Shown one piece after another: positions 60,721-64,000 of a stretch of 64,000 nt of DNA. Numbering within the stretch: the first letter of the stretch is position 1; every line of letters starts with the position of its first letter. The notes below the pieces were generated by a model. The model was not told the DNA's origin. It ran no database searches and saw only the letters and a program-made list of their open reading frames with translations. A program made the translations under genes and the position numbers. Source of the DNA: Pseudomonas gingeri (lineage in GTDB: Bacteria; Pseudomonadota; Gammaproteobacteria; Pseudomonadales; Pseudomonadaceae); assembly GCF_013386165.1 (NCBI RefSeq), contig NZ_JACAOS010000015.1, positions 631,594 through 695,593 of the forward strand, written 5' to 3'.

Positions 60721-61623
60721 TCAAGCCGACGCGCGGAGCCCTTCGGCGCTGCTCTGCACCGCTGGCAAAGCACTTTTCTGCAGCTCGATCCAGGCCGCCA
60801 GGTTGGCACCGACCATGCCCTTGCGCCACATCAGCCAGGTGGTGGCGCTGGCAAAAGGCTCCACCAGCCGATGCACCGACACGCTTTCACGCCCTGGCAG
60901 GCTGGCCAGCATCGACTCGGACATCAACGCCACGCCGGAGCCGGCGGTGACACAGGCGAGCATCCCGGGGTAGGACTCGATCTCGATGGCCCGGCCCATG
61001 GTCGCATGATAGTGACCGAACCAGGCCTCCAGGCGCAGGCGGTAGGCACAGCCGCGACGAAAGGTGAACACCGGCTGCCCCTGCACCTCAAGGGCACTGC
61101 GCACCGGCGGGTGATCGGCCGGACAAATCAGCACCAGGGTTTCATCGCAAAACGCGATGCCGTCGAGCCCGGCCAGTTGCAGCGGGCCATCCACCAGGGC
61201 CGCATCCAGGCGCCCAGCAACCAGACCTTCGAGCAATTCGCCGCTGGGCGCGGACTGCACCTGCAGGTTCACCTCGGGATAAGTGCGGTGATAACGCGCC
61301 AGCATCGACGGCAAGTAAATCGCTGCGGTGCTGTACATGGTGCCCAGTACGAAGTCCCCCGCCGGTTGCCCGCCGCGCACAGCGGCCTGGGCCTCGTCAT
61401 GCAGCGCGAACAGCCGGTTCGAGTAATCGAGCAGGACCTTGCCGGCCGGAGACAGTTGCAGGCGCTGGCGCTCACGCAGGAACAGCTCGACGCCGAGTTG
61501 CTCCTCAAGCTGCTTTATCCGCGTGGACAGGTTCGACGGCACCCGGTGCAGACGTTCGGCGGCGCGGGTGATCGAGGCCTCCTCGGCCACGGCCTGGAAG
61601 ATCCGTAATTGGCTGAACTCCAT
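60721..61623 (-). CDS. LysR-family regulator (PtrR/YneJ-like)
   Basis: The 300-residue protein has the LysR winged helix (MEFSQLRIFQAVAEEASITRA; HRVPSNLSTRIKQLEEQLG) and a ligand domain with FRRGCAYRLRLEAWFGHYHA. The ATG at 61623 is preceded by GGAGACGATC; a start four codons earlier is possible. It is divergent from the YbfB-type MFS gene, and the pair is probably a regulator with its transporter. Confidence 0.88.
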   Translation of the reverse strand: MEFSQLRIFQAVAEEASITRAAERLHRVPSNLSTRIKQLEEQLGVELFLRERQRLQLSPAGKVLLDYSNRLFALHDEAQAAVRGGQPAGDFVLGTMYSTAAIYLPSMLARYHRTYPEVNLQVQSAPSGELLEGLVAGRLDAALVDGPLQLAGLDGIAFCDETLVLICPADHPPVRSALEVQGQPVFTFRRGCAYRLRLEAWFGHYHATMGRAIEIESYPGMLACVTAGSGVALMSESMLASLPGRESVSVHRLVEPFASATTWLMWRKGMVGANLAAWIELQKSALPAVQSSAEGLRASA

Positions 61624-61726
61624 GATCGTCTCCAAAACTGAACAAGTTACTCACTATTATTCATTTTTAAAGAAAGTCAATCGATCCTAGCCTGACGGTC
61701 ATCGTCCTCTGCCAGGAAATGACACC

Positions 61727-62899
61727 ATGTCACCGCTGATTCGTTTAACCGCGTGTTTCATCGCCTTGATGCTGGCCATGGGGGTGGGCCGTTTTTCCCT
61801 GACCCCGCAACTGCCGCACCTGATCAGCGAAGGCCAGATCGACCTGACCGCCGGCGGCCTGATCGCCGCCGCCAATTACCTGGGCTACCTGCTGGGCGCA
61901 GTAGATGCCATATTTGCCCGGCGCGCGCACCACATCCGCCTGCGCCTGCTGGCCGGCCTGTGGTTATGCGTGCTGCTCACCCTGGCGTCGTTCTGGGCCC
62001 ATGGATTCTGGTCACATTGGCTGCTGCGCTTCGGCCTCGGGGTCGCGAGTGCCTGGGTCGTGGTCATGATCACCAGCCTGAGCCTGCCGCTGGCCCACGC
62101 CGCCGGCCGCCCGCGCCTGGGTGCCTGGGTGTTTGCCGGCCCCGGCCTGGGCATCGTACTCACCGGCCTGCTGGCGCTGGGCTCGAACCTGCTGGGACAG
62201 AACTCGTCGACCCTGTGGTTGGTGTACGCCGGCGTCGGCCTGCTGATGTTGCTGCTGATCCTGCCCTTCCTGCCGCTGCCGAATGCCACGGCCGCCGCCG
62301 CAGCGACTTCCGTGGCCAAGGACAGCGATCAGCAGCCCATCGGTCATCTGGGTCTGATCTATGCCCTTTATGGCCTGGGCTACATCATCCCGGCGACCTT
62401 TCTCTCGCAGATGGCCAACGCGCGCTTCCACGGTCAATGGCAGGCCGATTTGTTCTGGCCCGGCTTCGGCCTGGTCGCGGCCCTTGGCGTGGTAATGGTG
62501 AGCCTGCGTCGCGCCACGCCCGACAACACCCGTCGCTGGTTGATGGCGACGCTCTGGCTACAGGCCGCAGGGGTTTTCGCCTGCCTGTTGTCGAGCGGTC
62601 CGGGGCTGGTACTGGGGGTGATTCTCTGCGGTACGCCGTTCCTGGCCTGCATGCAGCTGGTCATGCAGCGTTCGCGGGAACTGGCGCCCCACGCAACCCA
62701 TCGTAATGCCGGGCTGTTGACCGCCTGCTTCGCCATCGGCCAACTCTGCGGACCATTGCTCGCGGCGCTGAGCAGTCACTTCAGCGGTGGCCTGCAACCG
62801 GCCTTGATCGTGGCGGGCAGTGGCCTGGTGTTGGCCGGGTTGGTGTTGCTGAAACCCGGGATGGCCTCGGTCCCGCGGACGGCCCAGGTTCAACGCTGA
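61727..62899 (+). CDS. YbfB/YjiJ-family MFS transporter
   Basis: The 390-residue protein has 12 hydrophobic segments and the YbfB N-terminus ALMLAMGVGRFSLTPQLPHLI followed by LIAAANYLGYLLGAVDA. Such transporters are often encoded beside LysR regulators. The divergent LysR gene starts 104 bases away. The substrate is unknown. A hairpin lies between its stop and cvfB. Confidence 0.87.
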   Translation: MSPLIRLTACFIALMLAMGVGRFSLTPQLPHLISEGQIDLTAGGLIAAANYLGYLLGAVDAIFARRAHHIRLRLLAGLWLCVLLTLASFWAHGFWSHWLLRFGLGVASAWVVVMITSLSLPLAHAAGRPRLGAWVFAGPGLGIVLTGLLALGSNLLGQNSSTLWLVYAGVGLLMLLLILPFLPLPNATAAAAATSVAKDSDQQPIGHLGLIYALYGLGYIIPATFLSQMANARFHGQWQADLFWPGFGLVAALGVVMVSLRRATPDNTRRWLMATLWLQAAGVFACLLSSGPGLVLGVILCGTPFLACMQLVMQRSRELAPHATHRNAGLLTACFAIGQLCGPLLAALSSHFSGGLQPALIVAGSGLVLAGLVLLKPGMASVPRTAQVQR

Positions 62900-62913
62900 T
62901 CAACAACGCTGAC

Positions 62914-62940
62914 AGGCAGGACAGCGACGCCGTCCTGCCT
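62914..62940. terminator. Hairpin between convergent MFS and cvfB genes
   Basis: Arms AGGCAGGAC and GTCCTGCCT with a 9-base loop sit between the two stops. The stem is symmetric and could end transcription from either side, but there is no clear T-run. Confidence 0.5.
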
Positions 62941-62952
62941 CGGCGCCAAGGC

Positions 62953-63789
62953 TCAGCTCAACTCGATGCGATCGGCATGGATGACGATCTGCCCTTGCTT
63001 GTAGAGCGCACCAATGGCCTTCTTGAAGTTGCCCTTGCTGACCCCGAACAAACCACTGATCACGGTCGGATCGCTCTTGTCGCTGACCGCCAGCACACCG
63101 TTGTTTTCACGCAACTTGGCAAGGATCTTGGTGTTCAGGCTGCCGGAGGCTTCCTCGCCCACGGGTTGCAGGCTCAGGCTGATCTTGCCGTCGGCACGGA
63201 TCTCCTTGATAAAGCCTTTTTCCTCTTTGCCGGCACGCAGGAACTTGAACACTTCGTTCTTGTGAATCAGGCCCCAATGCTTGTTGTTGATGATCGCCTT
63301 GAAGCCCATGTCGGTCGCTTCGGCCACCAGCAGGTCGACTTCCTGGCCGAGGGCGTAGCTGGCCGGCGTCTTGTCCAGGTAACGATCCAGGCGCGCGGTG
63401 GCAGTGATGCGACGGGTATGCTTGTCGAGGTAGACATGCACCACGCAATAGTCACCGGCGGTCAACTGACGCTTCTCTTCGGAATACGGCAACAGCAGAT
63501 CCTTGGACAATCCCCAATCGAGGAATACACCAATACTGTTAACTTCCTTGACTTTGAGACTGGCGAACTCACCGACCTGAACTTTGGGTTTTTCCGTGGT
63601 GGCAATCAACTTGTCAGCACTGTCCAGATAAACGAAAACATTGAGCCAGTCTTCATCTTCACTGGGAATATCCTTGGGGATATAACGGTTGGGCAGAAGA
63701 ATCTCGCCGTCCGCGCCACCGTCCAGATACAAACCGAAATTAGTGTGTTTAACCACTTGCAAGCTGTTATAACGCCCGACTAAAGCCAT
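62953..63789 (-). CDS. cvfB: S1-domain RNA-binding protein CvfB
   Basis: The 278-residue protein has tandem S1-like domains (GRYNSLQVVKHTNFGLYLDGG; FASLKVKEVNSIGVFLDWGLSKDLLLP; GFKAIINNKHWGLIHKNEVF) and a C-terminal winged helix (GLFGVSKGNFKKAIGALYKQG), as in CvfB/YitL. It binds RNA and has been linked to virulence gene control in Staphylococcus; the Pseudomonas role is unclear. I prefer the ATG at 63789 (MALVGRYN) with GAGGG nearby; an ATG five codons earlier is possible. Confidence 0.9.
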   Translation of the reverse strand: MALVGRYNSLQVVKHTNFGLYLDGGADGEILLPNRYIPKDIPSEDEDWLNVFVYLDSADKLIATTEKPKVQVGEFASLKVKEVNSIGVFLDWGLSKDLLLPYSEEKRQLTAGDYCVVHVYLDKHTRRITATARLDRYLDKTPASYALGQEVDLLVAEATDMGFKAIINNKHWGLIHKNEVFKFLRAGKEEKGFIKEIRADGKISLSLQPVGEEASGSLNTKILAKLRENNGVLAVSDKSDPTVISGLFGVSKGNFKKAIGALYKQGQIVIHADRIELS

Positions 63790-63982
63790 TTCCAATACCC
63801 TCATTGCGTGGCTGGCATTCTACCCGAGTTTGGCGGTACTGTTTCACAGCACGTGCCGCCGGCTGAAAAGCCCGCTGCAAGGCTTGATTTTCAAGGGCTT
63901 GCCGACAAAAACATACCCGTTCGTCAGACCAGCGACGGTGTTCGCCCTTGAAATCCTGCCTTTTCGTGGAAAATATCGAGGC

Positions 63983-64000
63983 ATGGTTACGAGTCAAAAC
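63983..64000 (+). CDS. Possible start of the next gene (cut by window edge)
   Basis: An ATG at 63983 is preceded by GAGGC and opens a frame reading MVTSQN to the window edge. Only six codons are visible, so I cannot identify it. The 190 bases between it and cvfB hold no other convincing gene. Confidence 0.25.

Overview
The window is a GC-rich, gene-dense chromosomal segment of a Pseudomonas, most likely from the fluorescens group. This rests on protein content (PhhR/PhhABC, GbuR/GbuA, PlpD, CpxR/Spy/CpxS), gene order that matches remembered Pseudomonas neighbourhoods, and two REPIN-type palindromes with the GTAGGAGCGAGC and GTGGGAGCCGGC cores common in that group. I see no rRNA, tRNA, CRISPR array, prophage or insertion sequence.

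Layout. 1-5015 (minus): flagellar rod, ring and hook-associated genes flgF-G-H-I-J and the start of flgK, behind a sigma-54-type promoter. 5293-6938 (plus): a two-gene unit (2-oxoglutarate/Fe(II)-type oxygenase plus TylF-type O-methyltransferase) behind a FliA-type promoter, so probably part of the late flagellar regulon. 6962-11254: phenylalanine/tyrosine catabolism (phhR divergent from phhA-phhB-phhC). 11382-14102: an ECF sigma/anti-sigma pair divergent from a Tat-exported phosphoesterase and a cupredoxin; both promoters share GGAATAAA-N15-GTTWT. 14269-17730: a 43-residue peptide gene, an MFS exporter, arfB and aroP. 18398-19560: a 45-residue peptide gene, a strong hairpin, then an M29-like metallopeptidase-fold protein, which resembles a small peptide-processing locus and is the most novel item here. 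19577-25136: a lipoprotein hydrolase, a TPR-sulfotransferase and a repeat-rich autotransporter. 25381-27721: an AraC regulator and an MFS carrier. 27973-33661: housekeeping block rluB-scpB-scpA-yciO-PHP nuclease facing yciB-yciI. 33769-36931: an envelope-stress block (coiled-coil protein, CpxR, Spy-like chaperone, CpxS) with a Cpx-like box. 36938-44471: a toxin-antitoxin pair, nitroreductase, trkH, AraC regulators, an LpxH-like hydrolase and an EamA exporter. 45281-54047: plpD, a FimV-like protein, a MarR regulator, recQ, a yecA-family gene and tapT. 54062-59599: the guanidinobutyrate locus (gbuR, gbuA, a small NTF2-like protein and two transporters of different families). 59858-60411: two translationally coupled orphan acyl-carrier-like proteins. 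60469-63789: a 41-residue peptide gene, a LysR regulator with a divergent YbfB-type MFS gene, and the S1-domain protein CvfB.

Functional links. Several units carry their own regulator next to the target genes (phhR, ECF/anti-sigma, cpxRS, gbuR, and the AraC and LysR regulators beside transporters), and palindromes or promoter motifs can be read in most of those intergenic spaces. Family assignments come from motif recognition by eye, without database searches.
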